A stretch of DNA of 64,000 bases from Massilia aurea (GCF_024753205.1 NZ_JANUGZ010000003.1:744001-808000), one strand, 5' to 3'; numbered from the stretch's first letter, positions 18,963 to 28,165 are shown. Numbers and translations: made by a program. The notes: generated by a model not told the origin, from the letters alone.

Positions 18963-19625
18963 TCAGGTCGGCGCGAGCATGTAACCGGCGCCACGCACGG
19001 TCTTGATCAGCGATTTCGCGCGGCCCAGCGCCTTGCGCAGGCGCAGCACGTGGACGTCGACGGTGCGCTGGTCGAGCGACTGGTGCGCGTCCCAGAGTTG
19101 TTCGAGCAACTGCGAGCGCGAGAAAACCTGGCCCGGATGGCACAGCAAAAAACGCAGCAGGCGATATTCGGCGTGGCGTACTTCGACCCGGCTGTTGCCG
19201 ACCCTGACGCTGCAGCTGAGCGGATCGAGCACGAGGCGGCCCGAGCGCAGCAGCCGCGATTCGGGCGACAGTTCGCGCGCCTCGCCGATCGGCGCCTGCG
19301 GGATGAATTCGGGATGCGACACCGCTGCCGGCAATGCAGACGGACGCTCGCCTTCGGCACATTCGGCCGCCAGCAGGATGACAGGCTGTTCGCGCAGGCG
19401 GCGGTCACCGCGCAGGCGAGCCAGCAGGCGCATGCCGCCTTCGTTGCGCAGCATCGATTCCTGCAGCAGGAGTTCGGGCCGTTCGCGTCCGATGAAGTCC
19501 CAGGCTTGCGCCAGGCTCGGCACGTTGTGCCAGACCCACTCGTCCTCGTGCAGTGAAAATTTGAGCAGTTCGGCGATGGCCGGCTTGTCGTCAATCACCA
19601 GGACGATCGTGTTCGCCATTGTCAT
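18963..19625 (-). CDS. PhoB-class response regulator with degenerate receiver
   Basis: DNA-binding protein with an N-terminal receiver-like domain (1-115) and a C-terminal winged helix of the OmpR/PhoB class (about 128-220; EYRLLRFLLCHPGQVFSRSQLLEQLW and RTVDVHVLRLRKAL). The acidic pair (Asp12-Asp13) is present, but in alignment with PhoB the phospho-acceptor Asp is Glu56, the switch Thr is Ala86 and the conserved Lys is Gln111. It therefore probably does not work by phosphotransfer. No partner kinase is adjacent; the downstream neighbour is the Cache-GGDEF-EAL gene and the upstream neighbour is pstS, separated by a terminator. Despite its location it is not PhoB itself. Confidence 0.85.
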   Translation of the reverse strand: MTMANTIVLVIDDKPAIAELLKFSLHEDEWVWHNVPSLAQAWDFIGRERPELLLQESMLRNEGGMRLLARLRGDRRLREQPVILLAAECAEGERPSALPAAVSHPEFIPQAPIGEARELSPESRLLRSGRLVLDPLSCSVRVGNSRVEVRHAEYRLLRFLLCHPGQVFSRSQLLEQLWDAHQSLDQRTVDVHVLRLRKALGRAKSLIKTVRGAGYMLAPT

Positions 19626-19667
19626 GGGATACCCAGTCTGTGAGATGCCGAGGTTGGATGTGCTGAT

Positions 19668-19696
19668 AAAAAAATCCGGCAGTCGCGCTGCCGGAT
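19668..19696 (-). terminator. intrinsic terminator of pstS
   Basis: Minus-strand stem ATCCGGCAG / CTGCCGGAT with a 5-base loop, followed by seven T residues. 20 bases after the pstS stop; separates pstS from the response-regulator gene. Confidence 0.92.
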
Positions 19697-19715
19697 CGTT
19701 GCTTCACCTGCCTGA

Positions 19716-20744
19716 TTACATGATCGCTTTGCCGGAAGCGTCTTTCAGGTTGGCTTTCCAGGCATCCTGCACTTGCTTGACGACGCTGGCTGGCATCGGG
19801 ACGTAGTCCAGTTCAGCTGCTGCTGGCGCGCCGTTCTTGAAGGCCCAGTCGAAGAACTTGACGACTTCCTTGCCCTTGTTCGCGTCAGCCTGTTCCTTGT
19901 GCATCAGGATGTACGACACGCCGGTGACTGGCCAGCTTTGCTTGCCGGCGCCGTCGGTCAGGACCACGCCGAAGCCTGGGGTCTTGTTCCACTCGGCGTT
20001 CGCGGCAGCTGCCTTGAACACGTCGTCGCTTGGCTGCAGGTCGACGCCTTCTTTATTGCGCAGCTGGGTGTGCGCCAGCTTGTTCTTTTTCGCGTAAGCC
20101 CACTCGACGTAGCCGATCGAACCCTTGATACGCTGCACGTTGGCGGCGACGCCTTCGTTGCCCTTGCCACCCACGCCCACGGCCCACTTCACGGTGGTGC
20201 CCGAGCCGATGTTTTCTTTCCAGGCCGGGCTGGTTTTCGCCAGGAAGTCGGTCCACAGGAACGAGGTACCCGAGCTGTCGGCACGGTGCACAACGGTGAT
20301 CTCGGTATCCGGCAGCTTGACGCCAGGGTTCAGCGCGGCGATCGGCGCAGCGTTCCACTTGGTGATCTTGCCCATGTAGATGTCGGCCAGCACCGGACCG
20401 GTCATCTTCAGCTGGCCTGGGGTCACGCCCTCGACGTTGACCACGGCAACCACGCCGCCCATGATGGCCGGGAACTGCATCAGGCCTTCCTTGTCCAGCT
20501 CATCTGCTTTGAGTGGCATGTCCGACGCGCCGAAGTCGACGGTCTTGGCCTTGATCTGCTTGATACCGGCGCCCGAACCCACCGACTGGTAGTTCAGGCC
20601 ATTGCCGGTCGCTGCCTTGTAACCCTCGGCCCACTTGGCGTAGATCGGGTACGGGAAGGTAGCGCCTGCACCGGTCATGTCGGCGGCAAACGAGGTCGTC
20701 ATCACGAGTGCGGCAGCGGCGCCGGCGAGGATCTTTTTGAACAT
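19716..20744 (-). CDS. pstS: phosphate ABC transporter substrate-binding protein PstS
   Basis: Periplasmic high-affinity phosphate binding protein. 342 residues with a signal peptide ending TTSFAA (cleavage about residue 21). Phosphate-site motifs are present: GAGATFPYPIYAKW, YQSVGSGAGIKQ, the FGASDMPL loop and HRADSSGTSFLWTDFL. Expressed alone: a strong terminator follows directly, and no pstC, pstA, pstB or phoU is in the window. A Pho box with correctly placed -10 lies upstream, so it should be induced by phosphate starvation through PhoB. Confidence 0.96.
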   Translation of the reverse strand: MFKKILAGAAAALVMTTSFAADMTGAGATFPYPIYAKWAEGYKAATGNGLNYQSVGSGAGIKQIKAKTVDFGASDMPLKADELDKEGLMQFPAIMGGVVAVVNVEGVTPGQLKMTGPVLADIYMGKITKWNAAPIAALNPGVKLPDTEITVVHRADSSGTSFLWTDFLAKTSPAWKENIGSGTTVKWAVGVGGKGNEGVAANVQRIKGSIGYVEWAYAKKNKLAHTQLRNKEGVDLQPSDDVFKAAAANAEWNKTPGFGVVLTDGAGKQSWPVTGVSYILMHKEQADANKGKEVVKFFDWAFKNGAPAAAELDYVPMPASVVKQVQDAWKANLKDASGKAIM

Positions 20745-20787
20745 TGTTATTCCTTAGTTGAGGGATATGTTTTGCACTACGGGACAG

Positions 20788-20821
20788 AGAATAGCCTGCG
20801 AATATGACCTGTTTATGACTT
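20788..20821 (-). promoter_or_regulatory. Pho box and -10 of pstS
   Basis: Minus-strand half-sites AAGTCAT and AGGTCAT separated by AAAC (20804-20821), matching the CTGTCAT-N4-CTGTCAT PhoB pattern at 5 of 7 each. Ten bases further on is TATTCT (20788-20793), a fair -10. The pstS start is 43 bases downstream of it. Confidence 0.75.
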
Positions 20822-20921
20822 CACAATCGCCGTGTTCATGACGCCCGGGCGCATCATGCCGCGCCGCTGCGCTTGCGCTTTTGCTATCATGGGTTTTCCC
20901 TGCCAAACACTGGATGACACC

Positions 20922-21350
20922 ATGCGCCCCTCGATCTTCCGTCCGGCCCGCGTCTTCTGCATCGCCGCCGTTTGCCTCGGCGCTGGCCTGTTGTCCGGCT
21001 GCGCCGCGCCCGAGCGACTGCCGGACGCGCAATACAATCTCAGCGAGAGCCAGAGCCTGCTGCTGGCGCCAGAGCAGCGCCTGAGCCTGACGTATGAAGG
21101 CGCCGACGACACCCGCTGCCCGGACAATGCACGCTGCATCGTGGCCGGGCGTGTCGCCTACCGCTTCACGCTGCGCATCCAGAACGTGGCGCAGGCATTC
21201 TGGCTGGTGCCGGGCAAACCGGGCTTCACGTCGCCGGCGCTGCGCGGCGCGCGTGTCGAACTCGACCGGTCGTTCGAGCCACCGGCGCGCGGCATGATCG
21301 AGGCGAGGCCGGCGTCGTATCCGGTCGTGCTCAATATGTACGGTACGTAA
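20922..21350 (+). CDS. putative lipoprotein, unknown function
   Basis: 142 residues from ATG 20922. N-terminal signal with a type II lipobox, LLSGC (Cys at about residue 26), so it should be a membrane-anchored lipoprotein. The mature part holds two Cys in RCPDNARC, a CIVAGRVAYRFTL strand region, and a beta-rich end. I do not recognise a named family. It stops 2 bases before the gamma-glutamyltransferase start, so the two are probably co-expressed. An in-frame ATG at 20832 would add a non-signal extension and is less likely. Confidence 0.7.
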   Translation: MRPSIFRPARVFCIAAVCLGAGLLSGCAAPERLPDAQYNLSESQSLLLAPEQRLSLTYEGADDTRCPDNARCIVAGRVAYRFTLRIQNVAQAFWLVPGKPGFTSPALRGARVELDRSFEPPARGMIEARPASYPVVLNMYGT

Positions 21351-21352
21351 TC

Positions 21353-23119
21353 GTGCCGGCCCGCTCGCCGGTCAATGCCGCACTGGCCTGCGGGCTGGTC
21401 CTGTCGATCGTCGTTGTCCCCGCCACCGGCGCGCCTGTCGCGACGGGGCACGGCGGCGCCGTCGCCACCATCAGCGCCCAGGCCTCGCAAGCGGCGCTGA
21501 CCATCCTGAACAACGGCGGCAATGCAGTCGATGCGGCCGTCGCCGCAGCCGCCACGCTGGGCGTGACGGATCCGTTCAGCTGCGGCATCGGTGGCGGCGG
21601 CTTCATGGTCATCTATCTGGCCAGGGACAAACGGGTGATCACGATCGACCACCGCGAGACGGCGCCGGCCAAGGCCGGCCCCACGCTGTTCGAGCGCGAT
21701 GGCAAACCGATCGACTTCGACACCGCTGTCGCCAGCGGCGCGGCAGTGGGCGTGCCGGGCACGGTACGCGGATGGCACGAGGCGCTCGAACGCTACGGCA
21801 GCATGCGCTTCGCGCAGGTACTGGCGCCGGCCATCGCGGTGGCCGACACGGGCTTTCGGGTCAACGCCACGTTCAATGGCCTGGTCGACCAGAACCTGGC
21901 CAAGTTTCGCCAGTTCACACCCACCAGCGCGCTGTACCTGCACGACGGCAAGTCCATCCCCACCGGCACACTGCTGCGCAATCCCGATATGGCGCGGGCC
22001 TACCGCGCCATCGCTTCGGGTGGCGTGAAGGCATTCTACGAAGGCCCGATGGCGCGCGCGATCGTCGACACCGTCAACCGCCCGCCCGTGGCCAGGGGCG
22101 TCAATGTCCGCGCTGGCACGATGACGCTGGCCGACCTGGCCAACTACGAGGCGCGTATCCGCCCTGCCCTGCGCAGCACCTACCGGGACTACGAACTGTA
22201 TGGCATGCCGCTGCCCAGCAGTGGCGGCGCGACGGTCGCGCATGCCCTCAATATCCTCGAAGGCTACGACCTGAAAGCGCTGCCGCGCGCGCAGGCCGAG
22301 CACCTGTACATCGAAGCGAGCCGCTTTGCATTCGCCGACCGCAACGCATATCTGGCCGATCCCGAATACATCGATGCGCCACTGGCTGGCTTCCTGTCGA
22401 AAGACTTCGCCGCCACGCGCCGCGCACTGATTTCGCTGCAGAAGGCCGCACCGGGCGCAGTGGCGGCGGGCAATCCGTATGCATTCCAGAATGATCCCAG
22501 CGTGCCGCTGCTGCCACCTGTGCGCGCCAGCATCCGCCCTCCACCGGAAAGCCTGCACACGACACATCTGACGGTGTCAGACAAGGATGGCAACGTGGTC
22601 GCCTACACGTTCACGATCGAATCGTGGGGCGGCAGCGGGATCGTCGTGCCGGGCTACGGCTTCCTGCTCAATAACGAGATGACCGACTTCGACTTCGCCG
22701 GCCCGCACCCCAACGTGCCCGAAGCCGGCAAGCGGCCCCGCTCCAGCATGGCGCCGACGATTGCGCTCAAGGATGGCAAGCCGGCGTTTTCAGTGGGGAG
22801 CCCGGGCGGCGCGACCATCATCACGACCGTGCTGCAAACGATCGTCAACTACGTCGACTTCGGCATGCCGATGCACCAGGCGGTGGATGCCCCGCGCATC
22901 AGCCAGCGCAACGCGCCCGACACATCGGTCGAACCAGGCTTTGCCGGCAGCGCGCAAGCAACGGCGCTGGCGCGCTTCGGCCAGCGCTGGGAATCACCAG
23001 CGGAAGAAATCGGCGCGGCCAATGCGCTGGTGTTCAACCCGGATGGCACCGTGACCGCAGTCAGCGAAAGCAAGCGCCATGGCGCGGGTACGGCACTGGT
23101 GCAGCGGCGCGGCCACTAA
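21353..23119 (+). CDS. ggt: gamma-glutamyltransferase
   Basis: Periplasmic enzyme that cleaves and transfers the gamma-glutamyl group of glutathione. 588 residues, GTG start 2 bases after the lipoprotein stop. Signal peptide ending about residue 26 (PATGAPVA). Self-processing nucleophile: Thr403 in LHTTHLTVSDKDGN. The large subunit has the HRETAPAKA signature; the small subunit has FLLNNEMTDF, the PRSSMAPTI loop and SVGSPGGATIITT. Length and motifs indicate an intact, processable enzyme used for extracellular glutathione salvage. Confidence 0.95.
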   Translation: MPARSPVNAALACGLVLSIVVVPATGAPVATGHGGAVATISAQASQAALTILNNGGNAVDAAVAAAATLGVTDPFSCGIGGGGFMVIYLARDKRVITIDHRETAPAKAGPTLFERDGKPIDFDTAVASGAAVGVPGTVRGWHEALERYGSMRFAQVLAPAIAVADTGFRVNATFNGLVDQNLAKFRQFTPTSALYLHDGKSIPTGTLLRNPDMARAYRAIASGGVKAFYEGPMARAIVDTVNRPPVARGVNVRAGTMTLADLANYEARIRPALRSTYRDYELYGMPLPSSGGATVAHALNILEGYDLKALPRAQAEHLYIEASRFAFADRNAYLADPEYIDAPLAGFLSKDFAATRRALISLQKAAPGAVAAGNPYAFQNDPSVPLLPPVRASIRPPPESLHTTHLTVSDKDGNVVAYTFTIESWGGSGIVVPGYGFLLNNEMTDFDFAGPHPNVPEAGKRPRSSMAPTIALKDGKPAFSVGSPGGATIITTVLQTIVNYVDFGMPMHQAVDAPRISQRNAPDTSVEPGFAGSAQATALARFGQRWESPAEEIGAANALVFNPDGTVTAVSESKRHGAGTALVQRRGH

Positions 23120-23125
23120 CGCAAA

Positions 23126-23262
23126 AGCCGGGGGTCAGGTCTGACATTCGGACACGGCCTCGACATTAGTTCGCCATTTCTCTCGCGCCGGATGTCATGG
23201 CTGCCTTCGCGCACCATGGCTACTGCTGTGATCGTGTCCGAATGTCAGACCTGACCCCGGCT
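23126..23262. mobile_element. 137-bp MITE-like element with long terminal inverted repeats
   Basis: Left end 23126-23156 and right end 23233-23262 are inverted copies: 26 bases match perfectly (GGGGTCAGGTCTGACATTCG then GACACG), and the match extends through AGCCG apart from one extra G. The 76-base interior has no coding frame. It fills the gap between two convergent genes and would also form a very stable hairpin in RNA from either side. No transposase is encoded nearby. Confidence 0.7.
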
Positions 23263-23276
23263 GTGGTGAACGGCTA

Positions 23277-26123
23277 TCACCCGTGCCGCGCCACCATGTC
23301 CCGTACCCGCTGCGCCATCGTATCGATTGAAAAAGGTTTGGTCAGGATCGCCATGTCGGGACCCAGTTGCCCGTTGTCGAGCAAGGCGGTTTCGGCATAG
23401 CCAGTAATGAACAGCACCTTCAGTTCGGGCCGGGCCACGCGCGCGGCATCGGCCATCTGCCGCCCGTTCATCATCCCGGGCAAGCCGACATCGGTGATCA
23501 ACAGATCGATGCGCGCGCCCGATTGCAGCAAGGCCAGGCCGCTGGCACCGTCTTCGGCGTTCAGCACGTGGTATCCCAGGTCTTCCAGCAGATCGACCAC
23601 CAGCATGCGCACGCTCGGCTCATCGTCGACCACCAGGATCGTCTCGCCGCGGCCATCCGGTGACGCCAGCGCCACGGGCGGCGCGGCATCGACGCCCTCG
23701 GCCTGGCCGCGATGGCGCGGCAGGTAAATGCTCACCGTGGTGCCCCGCCCTACCGCCGAATCGATGTGTACCTGGCCGTCTGACTGTTTGGCGAAGCCGT
23801 AGATCATCGACAGCCCCAGCCCCGTGCCCTGCCCGATCGGCTTGGTCGTGAAGAACGGGTCGAACGCCTTGGCCACCACGTCCGGCGCCATGCCGGTGCC
23901 GGCGTCGGAGACCGACAGCGTCAGGTAGTCGCCAGGCGGCAGTTCGAGCGAGCGCGCGGCAACGGAGTCGATCTGCCGGTTGGCAGTTTCAATGGTGATC
24001 GAGCCGCCGGCCGGCATCGCGTCGCGCGCGTTGATGCACAGGTTCAGCAGCGCGTTTTCGAGCTGCGACTGGTCCACCAGCGCCGCCCACAGGGCGCGCT
24101 CACCGCGCGGCTCCACCTGCACGCCGGGGCCGACCGTGCGCCGGATCATGTCAAGCATGCCATCGATCATGGCATTCACGCAGATGGCCGTGGGCGCGAG
24201 CGTCTGGCGGCGCGAGAACGCCAGCAGGCGATGGGTCAGCGCCGCGGCGCGCCGGGTCGCGCCTTGCGCCACGCCGATGTAGCGGTCGACATCGCCCACG
24301 CGGTCCTGCGCGATGCGGATCTTGACCAGGTCCAGGCTGCCCGCGATGCCGGCCAGCAGATTGTTGAAGTCATGCGCCAGGCCGCCGGTGAGCTGACCGA
24401 CTGCTTCCATTTTTTGCGAGTGGCGCAGCTGCTCCTGGGCGCGCTCGAGCTCGGCCTGGCGCTCACGTTCGACCGTGATGTCGCGGCCGGTCGCATACGT
24501 CACACTGCCCGCTGGCGCCGCGGCCCATGAAATCCAGCGTATCGAGCCGTCCTTGTGGCGATAGCTGTTGACCAGATGCGGCTGCTCGCCTTCCGCTGCA
24601 GCGCCATACGCATTCATCGTCGAGGCATGGTCTTCGGCCACGACGAATTCATTGGTGTGATGCCCTACGAGTTCCTCGGGCGTGTAGCCAAGCAAATGGG
24701 TCCATGCCGGATTGACGCGCCGGAACACGCCATTGGCATCAATGGTAAGCAACAGGTCGGGCGACGTGTCCCACATGCGGTCGCGCTCGGTCTGGGCTTC
24801 TTTTTCGAGGGTCACGTCACGCGCCGAGCAATACACCTTGCCATCGTCCGGGACCGCCACCCACGATAGCCAGCGCCAGCCGCCGGCCTTGTGGCGGTGA
24901 CGGTTTTCAAATCGCAGCGCCGGAATGTTGCGCTCGAGCGCATCACGCCACACGGCCCGGGTCAGCGCGTGATCGTCGGGATGGATGAACTCCATGAAGT
25001 GCGTGCGGGCGATCTCTTCCTCGGTCCAGCCCAGGCTGGCTTCCCAGGCCGGGTTCGACGTCTCGACGAAGCCGTCGGCATTGAGCACGCCCAGAATGTC
25101 CGGGCTCACCTGCCAGGTACGGCCACGCGCCAGCGCCTGCGCAATGACTTTCTGCTCGAGCTGCTCGTTGAGCGCGCGCAGCTTGAGGATCGCCTGGTCG
25201 CGTTCGGCCTCGACTGCGCGCCGGCCTTCGACGTCGATCAGCACGCCCGGGAACGACAGCCCGGTGCCGTCCGGCGCCAGGTCGACCCGGCCGTTGGCCT
25301 CGATCCAGTAGTAGCGCCCGTCGGTGCGCTTGACCCGGTACTGGTGGGCGTAATGGCCGCCGCGCGCGATGACCGTGTTGATCGCCTGCGCCAGGCCGGC
25401 CTGGTCGTCGGGGTGGACCGTGGCGACGACTTGGGCCAGGCTCAGGCCGACGCGCCCGAGCGCCGGATCGAGGCCGAAGGCGCGCGCAAACGCTTCGTCG
25501 ACCGTGAATCGGTCGGTGGGCAAATCCCAGAACCAGGTGCCGATGATGGCGCCGGCGGCCAGCGCCAGTTGCACCCGTTCGGCATCGATGCGCGAATTGC
25601 TTTCGTGCTCGCGCAGCACGGCCTCGTCGGCCACCTGGCGGCGCCGGGCGAGGATGGTGTCGGTGGTGTCGATGCAGGTGCATAAGAGGCCGAGGATCTC
25701 GCCGTCATCGCCGCGCACCGGGCCGTACGAAAATGTGAACCAGGTGTGCTCGGCATAGCCCTTACGCTGCATGACCAGCGGCAGGTCATGCATCTTGTAC
25801 GACTCGCCGCCGACGAGCGTGCGCTCGACCAGCGGCGCGAGCACGTCCCAGATTTCGGGCCAGGCGGCCTGGAAGCTGCCGCCCAGTGCGCGCGGGTGCT
25901 TCTCGCACAGGATCTCGGCGTAGGAATCGTTGTACAGGAGGGTTTGCTCAGCGCCCCAGACGAGAAAACTGGGGAACGCCGAACCGAGCACGATGCTCAC
26001 GCCGGTGCGCAGCGTGGCCGGCCAATCCTCGATGGGCCCCAGCGGCGTGGCGGCCCAGTCATGCTCGCGAATCGCGGCGCCGAGCGCCCCGCCGTCGATG
26101 GGAAATGCGTTTGGATCACGCAT
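23277..26123 (-). CDS. soluble hybrid sensor histidine kinase with four PAS-type domains
   Basis: 948 residues, no membrane segment. An N-terminal PAS-like domain (about 20-160, beginning with the ATPLGPIEDWP motif common in this kinase group), a PAS fold (about 190-305), two further PAS domains (about 335-440 and 450-560), dimerisation domain with phospho-acceptor His in GGLAHDFNNLL (about 580), ATPase domain with NLCINARDAM, SDAGTGM and GTGLGLSMIYG, and a C-terminal receiver with DDE, the Asp in LLITDVGLP and Lys in LTKPF. Everything needed for intramolecular phosphorelay is present. No output regulator is adjacent; a chemoreceptor gene lies 94 bases upstream. Signal unknown. Confidence 0.9.
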   Translation of the reverse strand: MRDPNAFPIDGGALGAAIREHDWAATPLGPIEDWPATLRTGVSIVLGSAFPSFLVWGAEQTLLYNDSYAEILCEKHPRALGGSFQAAWPEIWDVLAPLVERTLVGGESYKMHDLPLVMQRKGYAEHTWFTFSYGPVRGDDGEILGLLCTCIDTTDTILARRRQVADEAVLREHESNSRIDAERVQLALAAGAIIGTWFWDLPTDRFTVDEAFARAFGLDPALGRVGLSLAQVVATVHPDDQAGLAQAINTVIARGGHYAHQYRVKRTDGRYYWIEANGRVDLAPDGTGLSFPGVLIDVEGRRAVEAERDQAILKLRALNEQLEQKVIAQALARGRTWQVSPDILGVLNADGFVETSNPAWEASLGWTEEEIARTHFMEFIHPDDHALTRAVWRDALERNIPALRFENRHRHKAGGWRWLSWVAVPDDGKVYCSARDVTLEKEAQTERDRMWDTSPDLLLTIDANGVFRRVNPAWTHLLGYTPEELVGHHTNEFVVAEDHASTMNAYGAAAEGEQPHLVNSYRHKDGSIRWISWAAAPAGSVTYATGRDITVERERQAELERAQEQLRHSQKMEAVGQLTGGLAHDFNNLLAGIAGSLDLVKIRIAQDRVGDVDRYIGVAQGATRRAAALTHRLLAFSRRQTLAPTAICVNAMIDGMLDMIRRTVGPGVQVEPRGERALWAALVDQSQLENALLNLCINARDAMPAGGSITIETANRQIDSVAARSLELPPGDYLTLSVSDAGTGMAPDVVAKAFDPFFTTKPIGQGTGLGLSMIYGFAKQSDGQVHIDSAVGRGTTVSIYLPRHRGQAEGVDAAPPVALASPDGRGETILVVDDEPSVRMLVVDLLEDLGYHVLNAEDGASGLALLQSGARIDLLITDVGLPGMMNGRQMADAARVARPELKVLFITGYAETALLDNGQLGPDMAILTKPFSIDTMAQRVRDMVARHG

Positions 26124-26217
26124 GGGATCGACAGGCTGCGGGGCCGGCTGTCAGCGGAAAAGGGGTGCGCACGCTCATGATGCCGGCATTATGGCATGGG
26201 CAGTGCGCCCCACTGCA

Positions 26218-27834
26218 CTATGCTGCGATGGCGATGCGCTGCTGCGCCTTGTGCCCGAGCGCGCGCCCGTGGCCGTGCCCGGTCGCCTGGGCGTCGACCT
26301 TGAACACGCTCACCATCTGCTGCAGCGCCTGGGCCTGCTCTTGCAGCGCGCCGGTGGCCGCCGCCGCTTCTTCGACCAGGGCCGCGTTCTGCTGGGTTGC
26401 CTGGTCCATCAGGCTGACCGCTTCATTGATCTGGCCAATGCCCGAGGTCTGCTCTTCGCCGGCAGCCAGGATCTCGGCCATGATGTCCGAGACCCGTTTC
26501 ACACTCGAAACGATCTCGTTCATCGTGGTGCCCGTGCTGTCGACGAGGGCCGTACCCGCCTCGACATTGGTCACCGATGTGCCGATCAATTCCTTGATCT
26601 CTTTGGCTGCCGCCGCCGAGCGCTGCGCCAGATTGCGCACTTCGCTGGCCACGACCGCAAAGCCCCGGCCCTGCTCGCCGGCGCGCGCAGCTTCGACGGC
26701 TGCATTGAGCGCCAGGATATTGGTCTGGAATGCGATACCGTCGATGACGGAAATGATATCGACGATGCGCTTGGACGACGCATTGATCGCACTCATGGTC
26801 TCGACCACGTCCCCGACCAGCTTGCCGCCGCGAATGGCCACTTCGGACGCCGAACGCGCCACATTGTTGGCCTGGCGGACGTTGTCGGCATTGTGCTGCA
26901 CGGTGCTGGTCAGTTCTTCCAGCGAGGATGCCGTTTCTTCCAGGCTGCTGGCCTGCTGCTCGGTGCGGCCCGACAGGTTCATGTTGCCGGCGGCGATTTC
27001 AGCGCTGGCGGTGGCGATCGACATGCTGCTGTCACGCACGCTGCGCACGGTGCCGGACAACTGCTCCTGCATCGAGGCCAGGCCCTTGAGCAGCGCGCCC
27101 ATTTCATCCTGGCGATCGACGACGACCGTCGTCGACAGGTCGCCGTGGGCCATCGCGTCAAAGTGGCCGATGGCTTGTTCGAGCGGCCGCATGATTGCGC
27201 GCAGCAAGAGCACTGACGACACGATTGCCAGCACGAGGCCGAACACGATGCTCAAGCCAGCCGCCCACATCAAGGTGGTAAACAGCGCCAGGCTCGACTC
27301 GAACTCGTGGCGGGCAGTGGCCAGCTGGTAGTCGTCCAGCGCGACCGAAGCCTTGTCGAAGACACCGTACAGCGCCGTCATTTCTTTCATCGACAGCGCT
27401 TCGATGCGCTCGACATTACCCTGCTCGATGGCGGTGGCCAGCGCCAGCATGCCGTCATTGATGTAGCGTGTGCGTTCGGTTTCCAGGGTCTTGGCCAGTA
27501 TTGCCTCTTCACCATCGCGCGGCATGGTCAGATAGGTTTGCCACGATTTGTTGGCGTCGTCAATGAAGCCTTTGGCACGCGCGATCGTCTTGGCGACGTC
27601 GGGCGACTCTGGATGGAACACAGCACGGTCCAGGCCGAAACGGGCGCGGTTCAGGAAGTTCTTGGAATTGTTGATCGCGATGCTCGAGGCGAGCTGGTTG
27701 CTGTACACCTGCTCGAGCGCGGCATGATTCGAACGCATGCCGTAGATGCCGAGCACGCCGATGGCGGCAATGAGAAGACCGAGGACCGCCAGCGTGGCGA
27801 TCAGTCGGAAACGCAATGTTAATTTGGAAAGCAT
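26218..27834 (-). CDS. methyl-accepting chemotaxis protein
   Basis: Inner-membrane chemoreceptor. 538 residues: transmembrane helix 1 (about 9-30), a periplasmic four-helix-bundle sensor (about 35-190), helix 2 (about 192-213), HAMP (about 215-268), and a cytoplasmic signalling bundle. The hairpin tip is the standard RIVDIISVIDGIAFQTNILA then LNAAVEAARAGEQGRGFAVV. Methylation-type Glu/Gln pairs flank it (EQQASSLEETASS and QQNAALVEEAAAA). There is no C-terminal CheR/CheB pentapeptide. No che genes are nearby. Ligand cannot be inferred. Confidence 0.93.
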   Translation of the reverse strand: MLSKLTLRFRLIATLAVLGLLIAAIGVLGIYGMRSNHAALEQVYSNQLASSIAINNSKNFLNRARFGLDRAVFHPESPDVAKTIARAKGFIDDANKSWQTYLTMPRDGEEAILAKTLETERTRYINDGMLALATAIEQGNVERIEALSMKEMTALYGVFDKASVALDDYQLATARHEFESSLALFTTLMWAAGLSIVFGLVLAIVSSVLLLRAIMRPLEQAIGHFDAMAHGDLSTTVVVDRQDEMGALLKGLASMQEQLSGTVRSVRDSSMSIATASAEIAAGNMNLSGRTEQQASSLEETASSLEELTSTVQHNADNVRQANNVARSASEVAIRGGKLVGDVVETMSAINASSKRIVDIISVIDGIAFQTNILALNAAVEAARAGEQGRGFAVVASEVRNLAQRSAAAAKEIKELIGTSVTNVEAGTALVDSTGTTMNEIVSSVKRVSDIMAEILAAGEEQTSGIGQINEAVSLMDQATQQNAALVEEAAAATGALQEQAQALQQMVSVFKVDAQATGHGHGRALGHKAQQRIAIAA

Positions 27835-28165
27835 GGAGGCCCTGGATAAAGTTTTCTTGCACGGAGTGAATACCGCAACAGAAAGACGATAGCCCGGAAG
27901 TGACGACTTCTCGTCAAAAAATAGAGTCTGACGTTCAATATCCTGGAAAGTAGTTGTCTATGAGCAACAGCATACAGATCCGCTGATCCGTTTTTCCTGC
28001 AAGCTTGCTTATTTGAAAAGTGTTACCTATGTCCCTGTACAGACAGGGTTTCCCACCTACATGTTGAACTCGACTTTGCAAAAAACATTGAATAAGGTTG
28101 GTTGAACGCGTGGACGGCTTAGCCGCCCACCCTACGAATGTCATCCAGCTTATTTGCACCAAGCA
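27835..28165. other. intergenic region upstream of the chemoreceptor gene
   Basis: About 330 bases, lower in GC than the genes. Presumably holds the promoter of the chemoreceptor gene; I looked for a sigma-28 (flagellar class) promoter and did not find one. The only structured element is the REP-like unit at 28101-28136. Confidence 0.5.
28101..28136 (+). repeat. REP-like unit, third copy
   Basis: GTTGAACGCGTGGACGGC ... GCCGCCCACCCTACG. It matches the 15197-15232 copy at 33 of 36 positions. Located between the chemoreceptor promoter region and the terminator of the TerD operon. Confidence 0.65.

Noticed and set aside
18963..19625. Calling the regulator next to pstS PhoB
   Set aside because: The receiver lacks the phospho-acceptor Asp and the Lys, and there is no phoR or pst operon beside it; proximity to pstS is not enough.
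27835..28100. Sigma-28 flagellar promoter for the chemoreceptor gene
   Set aside because: No TAAA-N15-GCCGATAA match at a plausible position; the nearest words fit poorly.
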